This document shows, piece by piece, positions 10,108 to 20,143 of a stretch of 64,000 bases of DNA; positions within the stretch are counted from its first letter, which is position 1; every line of letters begins with the position of its first letter. The stretch spans positions 22,159,257 through 22,223,256 of the forward strand of contig NC_044301.2 of NCBI RefSeq assembly GCF_004027225.2. Reading direction: 5' to 3'. The notes below the pieces were generated by a model. That model did not search any database and was not told the origin of the DNA. It worked only from the letters and a program-made list of their open reading frames with translations. The position numbers were made by a program, and so were the translations under genes. The stretch is from Strigops habroptila. Taxonomy: Eukaryota; Chordata; Aves; Psittaciformes; Psittacidae.

Positions 10108-10494
10108 CTGTGGAACTTGGGAGCCTTGGAGTTTGTGTGTTTGCGAGTATTGTGGGGCCAGATGGTATTGTCGAAGTTCTAGGGCACTCGCGGGGTAGAA
10201 GGTTATCAGTCACAATGGTTCAAGGGATGTGCTGTATGAATCTCTCTGACCATTCGGAGTCAATTCCTAAAAGTCTCAAGGAGATAAAAGACAACATGAA
10301 CAAACTAACGGTGGTCAATTCAGGTTTAGATAAGTGGTTAAGGGGTTGGGGCATAATGGGATGGCTTTTAGATCTTTGTAAACAAGGCATTGTAATTTAA
10401 AGTATAACTGTGATTGTATTGTTAATCGTTCCCTGTATCTTCAAGGGAGTGTCTAACATGATTACTAATTCCTTGAAGAAAGTTTGGCTGGTTC
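10108..10494 (+). pseudogene. env: ERV env transmembrane-subunit remnant
   Basis: A 96-codon frame contains QGMCCMNLSDHSESI and then a helical stretch with LDKWLRGWG. A TAA at 10398-10400 interrupts it, and the same frame continues as a hydrophobic segment (TVIVLLIVP) and a basic tail (NMITNSLKK). The Cys-Cys pair with NLSDHS resembles the transmembrane subunit of alpharetroviruses. The surface subunit and fusion peptide are absent. By pattern, env is alpharetrovirus-like while pol is betaretrovirus-like, which suggests a mosaic ancestry. Confidence 0.65.
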
Positions 10495-10496
10495 AA

Positions 10497-10513
10497 AGAG
10501 AAAAAGGGGGAAT
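10497..10513 (+). promoter_or_regulatory. Polypurine tract of class II ERV
   Basis: AGAGAAAAAGGGGGAA lies immediately before the 3' LTR and would prime plus-strand synthesis. Confidence 0.85.
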
Positions 10514-10910
10514 TGTGGGGTCGTATTTGGAGGACAGTGGACATGTGATGAGCCAGCCGTATGAGGGCGTCTTCTAAGCATGCAGCTGCATACCAAGAAG
10601 AAGATAAGAGGATGTGAACCAGCCATCAGAGAGCTTCTTCTAAACACGTAGCCGCATACCAAGAAGAAGATAAGAGGAAGAAAACATCTGCAGTCAGATA
10701 CATGGGAAGAACACCAGGAATTAGGTGATCCAATAAGGACACTTACCGAGCCATGTGATTGCCTCGTGCAAGAGGGCTTTTACCAATCAAAAGGCACGTG
10801 ACCGCATGTAGAGATAGAAAACTCTGTATATAAAGGGATCGTGGGAACAATAAAGTGGCTTCTGCTTGATTCACATTGAATCGTGTAGGGTCCATTGTCA
10901 TCTCTCCTCA
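10514..10910 (+). repeat. 3' LTR of class II ERV
   Basis: 397 bp, TGTGGGGTCG to TCTCTCCTCA, with the same 66-bp U3 duplication, TATA box (10827-10834) and AATAAA (10849-10854) as the 5' LTR. Four substitutions separate the pair. Confidence 0.96.
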
Positions 10911-12062
10911 TAGAATAGTTAGGGTTGGAAAGGACCTTAAGATCATCTAGTTCCAACCCCCCTGCCATGGGCAGGGACACCTCGCACTAAACCATGTTGC
11001 CCAAGGCTCTGTCCAACCTGGCCTTGAACACCGCCAGGGATGGAGCATCCACAACTTCCTTGGGCAACCCATTCCAGTGCCTCACCACCCTCACTGTAAA
11101 GAACTTCTTCCTTATATCTAATCTAAACTTCCCCTGTTTAAGTTTGAAGCCATTACCCCTCATCCTACCACTACAGTCCCTGATGAAGAGTCCCTCCCCA
11201 GCATCCTTATAGACCCCCTTCAGATACTGGAAGGCTGCTATGAGGTCTCCACACAGCCTTCTCTTCTCCAGGCTGAACAGCCCCAACTCTCTCAGCCTGT
11301 CTTCCTACGGGAGGTGCTCCAGCCCTCTTATCATCCTCGTGGCCCTCCTCTGGACTCACTCCAACAGCCCCATGTCCTTTTTATGTTGAGGACCTCAGAA
11401 CTGGACACAATACTCCAAGTGGGGTCTCACGAGAGCAGAGTAGAGGGGCAGGATCACCTCCTTTGACCTGCTGGTCACGCTTCTTTTGATGCAGCCCAGG
11501 ATACGGTTGGCTTTCTGGGCTGCGAGTGCACACTGCCAGCTCATGTTAAGTTTCTGGTCAACCAACACCCCCAAGTCCTTCTCTGCAGGGCTGCTCTGAA
11601 TCTCTTCTCCACCCAACCTGTAGCAGTGCCTGGGATTGCCCCGACCCAGGTGTAGGACCTTGCACTTGGCTTGGTTAAACTTCATGAGATTGGCATCAGC
11701 CCACCTCACAAGCGTGTCTAGGTCCCTCTGGATGGCATCCCTTCCCTCCAGCATATCAACTGAACCACACAGCTTGGTGTCATCAGCAAACTTGCTGAGG
11801 GCGCACTCAATCCCACTGCCCATGTCGCCGATAAAGATGTTGAACAAGATTGGTCCCAACACCGATCCCTGAGGGACACCACTCGTTACAGGTTTCCAAC
11901 TGGACATCGAGCCATTTACTACAACTCTTTGCATGCGGCCATTGAGCCAGTTCTTTATCCACTGAGTGGTCCATCCATCAAATTGATGTCTCTCCAATTT
12001 AGAGTTAAGGATGTCGTGCGGGACAGTGTCGAACGCTATGCACAAGTCCAGGTAGATGACGA
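10911..12062 (-). mobile_element. CR1 LINE, antisense, main piece of ERV-split copy
   Basis: Continues the CR1 begun at 4951-4978. Reading the minus strand, RT sequence is followed by a 3' UTR and tail. With the left piece the CR1 is about 1.18 kb. Similarity to CR1 stops at 12062, the 5'-truncation point. Confidence 0.92.
10987..12062 (-). pseudogene. CR1 ORF2 reverse transcriptase remnant (FADD intact)
   Basis: On the minus strand the frame runs from [15 protein letters not shown] through [11 protein letters not shown] and the catalytic [12 protein letters not shown] to [10 protein letters not shown], then a stop, then [12 protein letters not shown] to the end of ORF2. Unlike the copies at 1541 and 21517, the FADD box is intact. 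The N-terminal ~85 residues of the longer open frame to 12285 are not CR1 but flanking sequence. It lacks the endonuclease and early RT blocks. Confidence 0.88.
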
Positions 12063-12148
12063 ATCCTAACAGATGTCTTTGCACAGACACCCTCACTCCA
12101 CATGCATACTCCTGAATCAGCCCCTGCTTAGGATCTTTGATTTGTAGG

Positions 12149-12179
12149 CTTGGAGAGAGGAGTGGAGCATGCACAGAAG
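12149..12179 (+). repeat. 31-bp dispersed repeat, copy 1
   Basis: CTTGGAGAGAGGAG then GGAGCATGCACAGAAG, one mismatch against 15268-15298. The family is unknown. Confidence 0.6.
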
Positions 12180-13402
12180 CAAGAGCTTCTGCCAAAGGGG
12201 AAGATTCAGTTCTTAACCCCACTGCTAAAAAGCCATAGATCAGACACGTCCATCCCAGAAAGCCTCTCAGAGAAGTTGCAAACACCTTTTCTGGTTGGTT
12301 TATACCTGTGCTACAGCATCTACAAACTTCCCAGTGAAATGTTTATTGTTATAGGGTTGATGCCATTCCCAAAAGGACCTAATCAACAAGTAATAAGGCC
12401 TCAAGAGAGCAATTAGAAACCTGAACTTTAACTCCTTTATAACCATGGTGTAGAAAGCAACTTTTGCTTTGGTTTGGGCTATGCAGCCTGGCATGTTACT
12501 GAGGAAGAAATACTGAAAATCCAAAATACAAAATAACTGCAGAGGAGTATTTGAATTTGAACAGTGAGGTAACAGATTAGTTTCTGTAGCAGGGTGAGTG
12601 TGTGCCTGGTTAAAAGCATTAATGGGTTGTGGGGATTCATGCCCACATATACAGCCTCTGTCATGTGTGGATTTTTTCAATGTTTCTTAGCTTTAGGCAA
12701 TCACCGAGGCCGTTCGGTGCTTGCACACTTGCAGCATCTGCCCCCCCTAAAAAAATCCCCTACCTCAGTTTTCCCATTTGTAAAATAACTGTAATATCTG
12801 TGTAAATGCAGAAGCTTGAGATGTGTGGTTTGCTTGAAACTTGTTTTGAATACTTTGGATGGGACATTTCAGACAGGAACTGCACATTGGGTAATTCTTG
12901 CCATAGAGAGTCACATGGCTACTGGAAAGCAAAAAGTTGCATAAGAATATGTCTGTGTGGCAGGGCTGCACCAGCAAGGATTCGCCAAGAGGGCAAATAT
13001 TCCTTACTGCCTGCCTGAGAGCATGGAGGAAGCACTTGACTTGGCAGGTATTTATGCAGAGCCATGGCAATGCTAACATGCACTTGCAGGTTGCTAACTT
13101 CGCTGTTATTTGAAACGCAAGAGGTATGTTTCTAAAATATGTTACAGAGTGAAAAAGGTTTGCTTTCTTTTTCTTTTTCTTTTTTTTTTTTTTCAAATAC
13201 CTTATTTGAAGACCATTTGCCCTGGCAGAATGTGTGTCTGTGTATAGAGAAGAGAGCTGTAATTGTTGGACATTTTCTTTTCAACAGGAACTATAGAAAG
13301 AAAGCAAATACTATATAGCAACACAAGAATCCAAGAAGAAAAAATTTCTCATGCACCTCTAAGGTTGCTCATCCATTTTGAATTTCTTGACTCTTCAGAA
13401 GA

Positions 13403-13477
13403 GAATTGCTTTTCCCAGGCCCAATACTCAGTATTTAGACTATGTTTCAGGCCAACTTTTAGTGGACTGGATCAGTG
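13403..13477 (-). repeat. Inverted repeat arm B
   Basis: Reverse-complement partner of 3104-3173. It has a 5-bp insertion (ACTGG) relative to arm A and three substitutions in the inner 53 bp. Confidence 0.75.
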
Positions 13478-13551
13478 GGTTCCACTTAGTGGGTTTCCAG
13501 ATCACAGCAGGATGAGCAGACTGACCTGTGTAGTGGTAGTTGGTGCCTTGG

Positions 13552-13866
13552 GTCCTACAAGGATGCTGGAGAGGGACTCTTCATCAGGGACTGTACTGAT
13601 AGGACAAGGGGTAATGGATTCAAACTTAAACAGGGGATGTTCAGGTTAGATATAAGGAGGAAGTTCTTTACTGTGAGGGTGGTGAGGCACTGGAACAGGT
13701 TGCCCAAAGAAGTGGTAAATGTTCCATCCCTGGCAGTGTTCAAGGCCAGGTTGGATGGAGTCTTGGGCAACACGGTTTAGTGTGAGGTGTCCCTGCCCAT
13801 GGCAGGGGGGTTGGCACTAGATGATCTTAAGGTCCTTTCCAACCCTAACTATTCTATGATTCTATG
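13552..13866 (+). mobile_element. CR1 LINE 3' end fragment
   Basis: A 5'-truncated CR1 starting at CCTACAAGGATGCTGG. It contains the last ~70 codons of ORF2 up to the TAG near 13780, the 3' UTR and a tail (CTATTCTATGATTCTATGA). It is closest to the copy ending at 3090, sharing GACTGTACTGATAGGAC. Confidence 0.93.
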
Positions 13867-14770
13867 AGTATGAAGTGCTTTATGTTTCAGTTGTTCTGGC
13901 ACTGTTCACATGGTCCTGTGAGTCCTGTGAGTGACCACGTAAAATACTGAGAAGCCTAAAGCTAAGCATGCAGCTGTGGCTCCCTTATTCTCTTACACCT
14001 CCTACATGTCCTGGTCTTGGCATTATCTTGGTGTTATCCAGTAAATGTGGATAGACATGCTTACAAATAGCTTCTTGCTGATTTCTTAGTTAACTTCTTC
14101 AAAAATAGGAATTTTGCAAATTGATTAGTTCTCAGCATCCAGTTGGGATTTATTTTAGACTCATCTTCAATGTGTCTTCAAACACTGAAATACAATTTCC
14201 TCTTTTGATTTTTGTCCCTCCTTGTTCACCATTTGATTAGAATAGATAAGAAATGATCTTTATTAAACCAGTTACTTATGTGTGAGCTTCCTCCTAGCTA
14301 CTTCTGAAGGAGAACTGGCAGGAAAATGCCAACTTTAGTGGTCAGAGACCAGTGTGGGGCTTGGACTGAGAGGCACAACACGCTCATTTAAAGTTGTTTT
14401 TCCGGGGGCTCTGCAGACTCCAGCAGACGTCAGTTTACACATGCCTGATGTCATCAAGGTTATATCTGTAAAAAAAAAAAAAAAAGAGGCTGTATTATTA
14501 TTTTTCACTCAAGCTGGAATTTCTGAACAGTAATACAAAAAAAAAAAAAAAAAAAAAAAGCAAATTCCATAGCCATGGGGCCACAAAAGGCCTGTGCCCC
14601 TTCACCTGCTGTTACCCATCCAGGGGGAAGTTCCACTTTGAGTGTACCAGATTTCCCTCAGTATGACTTCAATCTGATGTATAAACATTATTGTCAGGCC
14701 TAATTTAAGTTGTTACACTGAGATTTTGTTGTTGGTTACATGACACTGCAAATGAGATACATTTTAGCAA

Positions 14771-14829
14771 GGGAAAGCAAACAAACCAAATCAAACCAAA
14801 CCAAAACTAACCAAAACTAACCAAAGAAA
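14771..14829 (+). repeat. (AAACC)-like simple repeat
   Basis: Imperfect repeats of CAAACCAAAC and AAACTAACC. Confidence 0.8.
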
Positions 14830-15267
14830 CAGAAGGTTGGTGAAGCATCTCTTGGAAGTGTGTTTTTCTGAAAGTCATCCCCAGCCTGGATATTTTCAGA
14901 AAGTTTTCTTTCCAAAAGTGCTAAGTACTCCCTCCCCCAATCCAGGTTATGAAGAATGAAGGGAAGTAATTTTTTTCTGCTAATTCAGTACTATATTTGA
15001 TATCTGAGGGCAGGTGAATGCTCGTGAGCCTTAGCTTTCAGGTTGCTGTTTCATACCTTCAGGAGGTAAATGATCATTTCCCAGAGATATGAGGGCGGTG
15101 GAGTATGAAATATTGATGTAATCTGTATACACAATAAATAGTTGTGTGTTCTGTACCTATGCTGTATCTGTGTACTATGCCAAAGTTTGATGCATAGATT
15201 AGACTGGATTTGTTTCCCGTGGGTCTGTCTGGTGATGGTGGCTGAACAGGCTGCATATACGGGACCT

Positions 15268-15298
15268 CTTGGAGAGAGGAGAGGAGCATGCACAGAAG
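15268..15298 (+). repeat. 31-bp dispersed repeat, copy 2
   Basis: Matches 12149-12179 with one difference. The flanks do not match, so it is a small relic of an unrecognised repeat or chance conservation. Confidence 0.6.
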
Positions 15299-16349
15299 TG
15301 AGTTGGTCTCGCAGTCTTTTCATCCCAATCTGTAGTCAATCTGCACCTGAAATAAATAGAGAGTTTAGGACATCATTCTCATTGGCTTTTAATTTATTTT
15401 AACTTTGTAATGTTTTCAGTTTGCATTTGATGGCATACATGCCAATATGTGATAAATACTGAGAACTGGCAGTAGTCTTTTAGTCTAAAATGTCTGAAAA
15501 ATTTTGCTATATAGGGGGCAGATGAGCCTGTAATAAGTTTATCTCAGCAATTCCTACTCATTGACCATACTAGCAAGAGTTGGAATTGATGTAGCTTTAT
15601 GAAAGGCATTTAACACTAGTGTATCAACAGGCAAGCTTTGTGGCGTGTATGTCTGGTGACCCATTAGCTCCTATTCTCTTTTCTCTGGAAAAGAAAATTC
15701 AATGCAGAGGTAGTTTGGGATCCAAAATATGATGTGATCAGCCTGCAGCATCCCAGAAGTCAATGTAAGGGTCTCCCAGGGCTGCAATATCACTCCAGTA
15801 ACCACATGTTTGGAGTTAGAATTCTTGCTCTGCAGGACTGTTGAGAAATTTCCAACTTTTTACAGTCTCATGTTGTTTTCAACGAGAAACTATTCATATA
15901 GTTGTATATCCAATATGCTTTTTTTCTGTTTTTAAATCTGTGTTTATACATCAATCTTCAAAGAAATGTTGTTTTTAGCAAAATACAAAAAATTTACAAG
16001 TTGGTAGTCTCAATAATTGTGTTGAATACTGTGGAATTAGTTTAAAGTGAGTGTTTCCTCTTTGAAATGATTATATTTGTGCCTGAATAAAGCAATTCTG
16101 CATGAGTCTTGAACTTGAAAAAGACAAAAATCAGAATAACCGCTGCAGTATTGAAAAGGTAAAATGAGAACAAAAAGGCATTTGGCCAATGTTTATGAAT
16201 CACAGAATATGATCATGAAATCATAAGAATAACCACCAAAAGGTAAATAAATTACCTAGCCTATTACTTATTTTCATGTACAATTTGACACAAAAGCGGA
16301 AGCCATGAATGACTTATACCTGTTTTAACAATAATACTCATTTTCCTGT

Positions 16350-16398
16350 TGTCCAGGGTTCAGCAGTAGCAGTCATTTTTCATGCTTAAACCACAACA
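16350..16398 (+). repeat. Miniature ERVL LTR (49 bp) with 5-bp target duplication
   Basis: Starts TGTCCAGGGTTCAGCAG and ends GCTTAAACCACAACA. These are the first ~32 and last ~17 bp of the ERVL LTR seen at 19572-20143, with the middle ~520 bp missing. It is flanked by CCTGT at 16345-16349 and 16399-16403. The right duplication overlaps the first base of the ERVL provirus, so the mini-LTR sits exactly at the provirus edge. Confidence 0.8.
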
Positions 16399-16402
16399 CC
16401 TG

Positions 16403-16666
16403 TGTTCTGGGTTCAGGTGCAGCAGTCATTTTTCTTCTTTTTAGTAGCTGGTGCAGTGCTGTGTTTTTGACTTTAGTCTGAGAACAACACTGATAACACA
16501 TGGATGTTTCTAGTTGTTGCTAAGTAATGTTTACCCCAATCAAGGACTTTTCGGTCTCATGCTCTGTCAGTGAGAAGGGGCACGGGAAGCCAGGACAAAG
16601 CAGAGACAGGACACCTGACCCAAACTAGCCAAAGGGGTATTCCATACCACAGCATGTCATGCCCAG
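16403..16666 (+). repeat. ERVL 5' LTR, 3'-truncated
   Basis: Matches the first part of the 3' LTR from TGTTCTGGGTTCAG to CATGCCCAG. It stops just before the TATAAA present in the full LTR (19835-19840), so it lacks the core promoter. Confidence 0.9.
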
Positions 16667-17316
16667 AGTGCAGGCCACAGTTCGCTTTTACTTGGAGGGG
16701 CATCCAGTACACTTGGAACCGACTGCCCCAGGGGTGGAAACACAGCCCTACCATCTGCCATGGATTGATCCAGACTGCACTGGAACAGGGGCAAGCTCCA
16801 GAACACCTGCAATACATTGATGACATTATCATTTGGGGCAATACAGCAGAAGAAGTTTTTGAGAAAGGGAGGAAAATAATCCAAATCCTGCTGAAGGCCG
16901 GTTTTGCCATAAAACAGAGTAAGGTCAAGGGACCTGCACAGGAGATTCAGTTTTTGGGAATAAAATGGCAAGATGGACATCGCCAGATCCCCACAGATGT
17001 GATCAACAAGATAACAGCAATGTCTCCACCAACTAACAAGAAAGAAACACAAGCTTTCTTAGGTGTTGTGGGGTTCTGGAGAATGCACACCCCAAATTAC
17101 AGTCTGATTGTAAGCCTTCTCTATCATGTGACCCGGAAGAAGAATGATTTCAAATGGGGCCCTGAGCAACAACAAGCCTTTGAACAAATTAAACGAGAAA
17201 TAATTCATGCAGTAGCCCTTTGGCCAGATGTGAAAAATGTGCTCTACATGGCAGCTGGGGAGAATGGTCCTACCTGGAGCCTCTGGCAGAAAGCTCCAGG
17301 GGAGACTCGAGGTTGA
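16667..17316 (+). pseudogene. pol: ERVL pol: reverse transcriptase
   Basis: The translation enters RT at RPQFAFTWRGIQYTW and includes LPQGWKHSPTICHGL and the active-site box YIDD (LQYIDDIIIWG), then the palm/thumb region AFLGVVGFWRMH. YIDD rather than YMDD fits ERVL-type enzymes. The open frame extends upstream into LTR sequence (from 16570) only because the deletion joint keeps the frame. A frame change near 17310 ends it. The N-terminal fingers are missing, so it cannot be active. Confidence 0.85.
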
Positions 17317-18180
17317 CCCCTCGGCTTTTGGAGTCGGGGATACAGAGGATCCAAGGCTGGCTATATTCCCACTGAAAAATAGATACTGGCAGCCTATGAA
17401 GGGGTTCGAGCTGCTTCAGAAGTGACTGGCACTGAAGCACAGCTCCTCCTGGCACCCTGATTGCCCATGCTGGACTGGATGTTCAAAGGCAGGGTCTCCT
17501 GTAGACATCATGTGACCACTGCTGCCTGGAGTAAGTGAGCTGCACTAATCACATGACAAGCTCGAATAGGAAATCCCAGTCACCCAGGAATTCTAGAAGT
17601 CATCATGGACTGGCCAGAGGGCAAAGATTTTGGAATGTCACCAGAGGTGGAGGTGATGCGTGCTGAAGAGGCCCCACCATATAATGAACTGTCAGAAAGT
17701 AGGAAGCAATATGCCTTGTTTACTGATGGGTCCTGCTGTATTGTGGGAAAGCTTCGGAGATGGAAGGCAGCTGTGTGGAGTCCCCTATGACAAGGTGCAG
17801 AAACCTCTGAAGGAGAAGGTGAATAGAGTCAGTTTGCAGAGGGGAAAGCCATCCAGCTGGCCTTGGACCTTGCTGAATGAGAAAAATGGCCAGTACTTTA
17901 TCTCTATACTGACTCATGGATGGTGGTGAATGCCCTGTGGGGGTGGTTGCAGCAATGGAAGCAGAGCAACTGGCAACGCAGAGGTAAACCCATCTGGGCT
18001 GCTGCACTGTGGCAAGATATCGCCGCCCGGGTGCAGAACCTGGTGGTGAAGGTACGCCACGTAGATGCTCATGTACCCAAGAGTCAGGCCACTGAGGAAC
18101 ATCAGAACAGCCAACAGGTGGATCAAGCTGCTAAGATTGAAGTGGCTCAGATGGACATAGATTGGCAACATAAGGGTGAA
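17317..18180 (+). pseudogene. pol: ERVL pol: connection and RNase H region
   Basis: Short frames in different phases hold recognisable pieces: LLAPRLPMLDW-like connection sequence, YALFTDGSC (first RNase H Asp) near 17710-17735, an ALDLA region near 17860, and TDSWMVVNALWGW with a later Asp near 17910. KVRHVDAHV follows near 18055. The many frame changes and stops (for example near 17790 and 17420) make it non-functional. The domain order agrees with ERVL pol. Confidence 0.72.
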
Positions 18181-19048
18181 TTATTTTTAGCCCAGTGGGC
18201 CCATGACACCTCAGGCCATCAAGGCAGAGATGCAACATATAGATGGGCTTGTGATCGAGGGGTGGACTTAACAATGGACACTATTGCCCAGGTTATTCAC
18301 AAATGTGAAACGTGCTGCAATTAAACAAGTCAAGCGATTAAAGCCTCTCTGGTATGGAGGATGATGGCTGAAGTACAAGTATGGGGAGGCCTGGCAGATT
18401 GACTATATCACACTCCCACCAACCCGCCAAGGCAAGCGCTATGTGCTTACCATGGTGGAAGCAACCACCGGCTGGCTGGAAACATACGCTGTGCCCCACG
18501 CCACTGCCAAGAACACTATCCTGGGCCTTGAGCAACAAGTCCTGTGGTGACACGGCACCCCAGAGAGAATTGAGTCAGACAATGGGACTCATTTCCGGAA
18601 CAACCTCATAGACACTTGGGCCAAAGAGCATGGCATTGAGGGGGTATATCACATCCCCTACCATGCACCAGCCTCTGGGAAAATCGAACAGTAAAATGGG
18701 CTGTTCAATACTACACTGCGAGCAATGGGTGGTGGGACTTTCAAACACTGGGATACACATTTAGCAAAAGCCACCTGGTTGGTCAACACAAAGGGATCTG
18801 CCAACAGGGCTGGCCCAGCCCAATCAGAACTTTTACGTACTGTAGAGGGGGATACAGTTCCTGTGGTGCACATGAAGGATTTGCTGGGGAAGACAGTCTG
18901 GGTTATTCCTGCTTCAGGTAACGGCAAACCCACTCGTGGTATTGGTTTTGCTCAAGGACCTGGATATACTTGGTGGGTAATGTGGGGAGATGGGGAAGTC
19001 CGGTGTGTATCTCAAGGGGATTTAATTTTTGGGGAGAACAGCCAGTGA
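18181..19048 (+). pseudogene. pol: ERVL pol: integrase
   Basis: The zinc-binding part is visible as AHDTSGHQG then CETCC. The catalytic triad codons are all present: Asp 18401-18403 (WQIDYI), Asp 18578-18580 (ESDNGTHF) and Glu 18686-18688 (GKIEQ), the last two 36 codons apart. Stops (TAA near 18322, TGA near 18548, TAA at 18692-18694) and frame changes break it. The C-terminal part from 18725 is a 107-codon open stretch ending TGA, with WVIPASGNG and DGEVRCVSQGDL. Only nonsense and frame defects, not active-site loss, are seen. Confidence 0.82.
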
Positions 19049-19571
19049 ACTCAATTGTATGCTGTTGTCTGCTATATAGCACTTTTATAGTCCATCAGCT
19101 AGATGCCCATCTCCACCACTCTGGGCTTTGAAAAGAAGATATGTGCCGTCATGGTCATCAGCAGAGAATAAAGTCATGGGAAAAGCCGGCAGCAGCAGCA
19201 GAACTCTCCTTGGATCACCATCTACTGACCCTGACTTGCCTCCGATCATCACCTCAACAAAGAATGAACTTTGAGGAAACCAGACGAGCTCAGCAGTGAC
19301 AAGATGAGTTCGGCATTGTTGTTTGCAGGCAACAACCCAACACTGCACACCGTCCTTCCTGCCCTGAAAGACTATTACAAGAGATGGAGCCTGACATCAT
19401 GGACTGAATGAATTCAGCAAACTTTGTAGGGATGGTCCATAGACTAAGGAATGTTATCTCTCTTTTTGTGTGTGTATGTGTGTGTATATGAGACAAAAAT
19501 CGATGGCATATTGAAGAAAAAAAAAGGGGACCTGAGCATGACATGAATGGTATGGAAAAAGGGGTGAATAC
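19049..19571 (+). other. ERVL 3' internal region with polypurine tract
   Basis: Non-coding, no env. It includes a GT microsatellite (19466-19490). Purine runs GAAAAAAAAAGGGG (about 19515-19528) and GGAAAAAGGGG (about 19554-19564) precede the LTR; the latter is the likely polypurine tract. Confidence 0.7.
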
Positions 19572-20143
19572 TGTCCTGGGTTCAGCTGTAAGTCATTTTT
19601 CTCCTTCTTAGTAACTGGTGCAGTGCTGTGTTTTTGACTTTAGCCTGAGAACAGTGCTGATAACACTGATGTTTCTAGTTGTTGCTAAGTAATGTTTACC
19701 CCAGTCAAGGACTTTTTCGGTCTCATGCTCTGCCAGGGAGGAGGGGCATGGGAAGCTGGAAGGAAGCAGAGACAGGACACCTGACCCAAACTAGCCAAAG
19801 GGGTATTCCATACCACAGCACATCATGCCCAGTGTATAAACTGGGGGGAGTTACCCCAAAGGCCCAGATCGCTGCTCGGGTCGGGCTGGGTATCATTCGG
19901 TGGGTGGTGAGCAATTGTATCCTCTCCCCTTGTTATTTCCCTTATCAGTATTATTATTGTTGGTAGCAGTAGTGGTTTTGTATTATACCTTACTTACTGG
20001 ACTGTTCTTATCTCAACCTGTGGGATTTATATTCTTTCAGTTCTCCTCCCCATCCCTCTCTCTGGGAGTGGGGGGGGAAGAAGGGGGAGAATGAGAGAGC
20101 GGGTACGTGGTTCTGAGTTACTGGCTGGGCTTAAACCACAACA
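19572..20143 (+). repeat. ERVL 3' LTR
   Basis: 572 bp from TGTCCTGGGTTCAGC to CTTAAACCACAACA. TATAAA lies at 19835-19840. It contains a TTATTATTG-type patch and a GGGGGGGAAG run near the end. It is the reference for the antisense copies at 28528 and 63493. Confidence 0.93.

Larger units (their letters stand above)
4979..10910 (+). mobile_element. Full-length class II endogenous retrovirus
   Basis: The order is 5' LTR (397 bp), tRNA-Trp primer site, gag start, an LTR/leader-like insert, pol, a small env remnant, polypurine tract and 3' LTR (397 bp). Flanking 6-bp duplications are TAGAAT (4973-4978 and 10911-10916), and it sits inside the 3' tail of an antisense CR1. The LTRs differ at four positions by eye (about 99% identical), so the insertion is recent relative to the other elements here. 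The coding capacity is broken: gag ends early, pol has stops and frameshifts, and most of env is missing. Mobilisation could only happen with proteins supplied from elsewhere. Confidence 0.95.
12063..13551. other. Non-coding stretch
   Basis: No convincing exon. It holds a 31-bp motif shared with 15268-15298 (at 12149-12179), a short stretch at 12760-12786 (CCTCAGTTTTCCCATTTG) that could be an ancient MIR-like SINE remnant, a T-rich run (13164-13193) and inverted-repeat arm B (13403-13477). Confidence 0.45.
13867..16344. other. AT-rich non-coding stretch
   Basis: No exon or RNA gene recognised. It holds poly-A runs at 14470-14485 and 14537-14559, an AAACC-type simple repeat (14771-14829) and a second copy of the 31-bp repeat at 15268-15298. 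Confidence 0.5.
16403..20143 (+). mobile_element. ERVL provirus, internally deleted
   Basis: Class III (ERVL, spumavirus-related) element: 5' LTR fragment, pol (RT, RNase H, integrase), short 3' region, polypurine tract and full 3' LTR. gag, protease, the primer site and early RT are gone. A deletion joins the LTR at 16666 directly to RT. The likely original flanks are TCCTG (16344-16348) and TCTTG (20144-20148), a 5-bp duplication with one mismatch. The two LTRs differ at about a tenth of compared sites by eye, so it is much older than the class II ERV. No env is seen, as usual for ERVL. Confidence 0.9.

Noticed and set aside
12063..12285. N-terminal extension of the antisense CR1 reading frame
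   Set aside because: CR1 similarity stops at 12062; the extension is flanking DNA that happens to be open.
16382..16410. Start of the ERVL 5' LTR placed at 16350
   Set aside because: The LTR end sequence CTTAAACCACAACA at 16385-16398 and the CCTGT duplications show that 16350-16398 is a separate mini-LTR; the provirus LTR starts at 16403.
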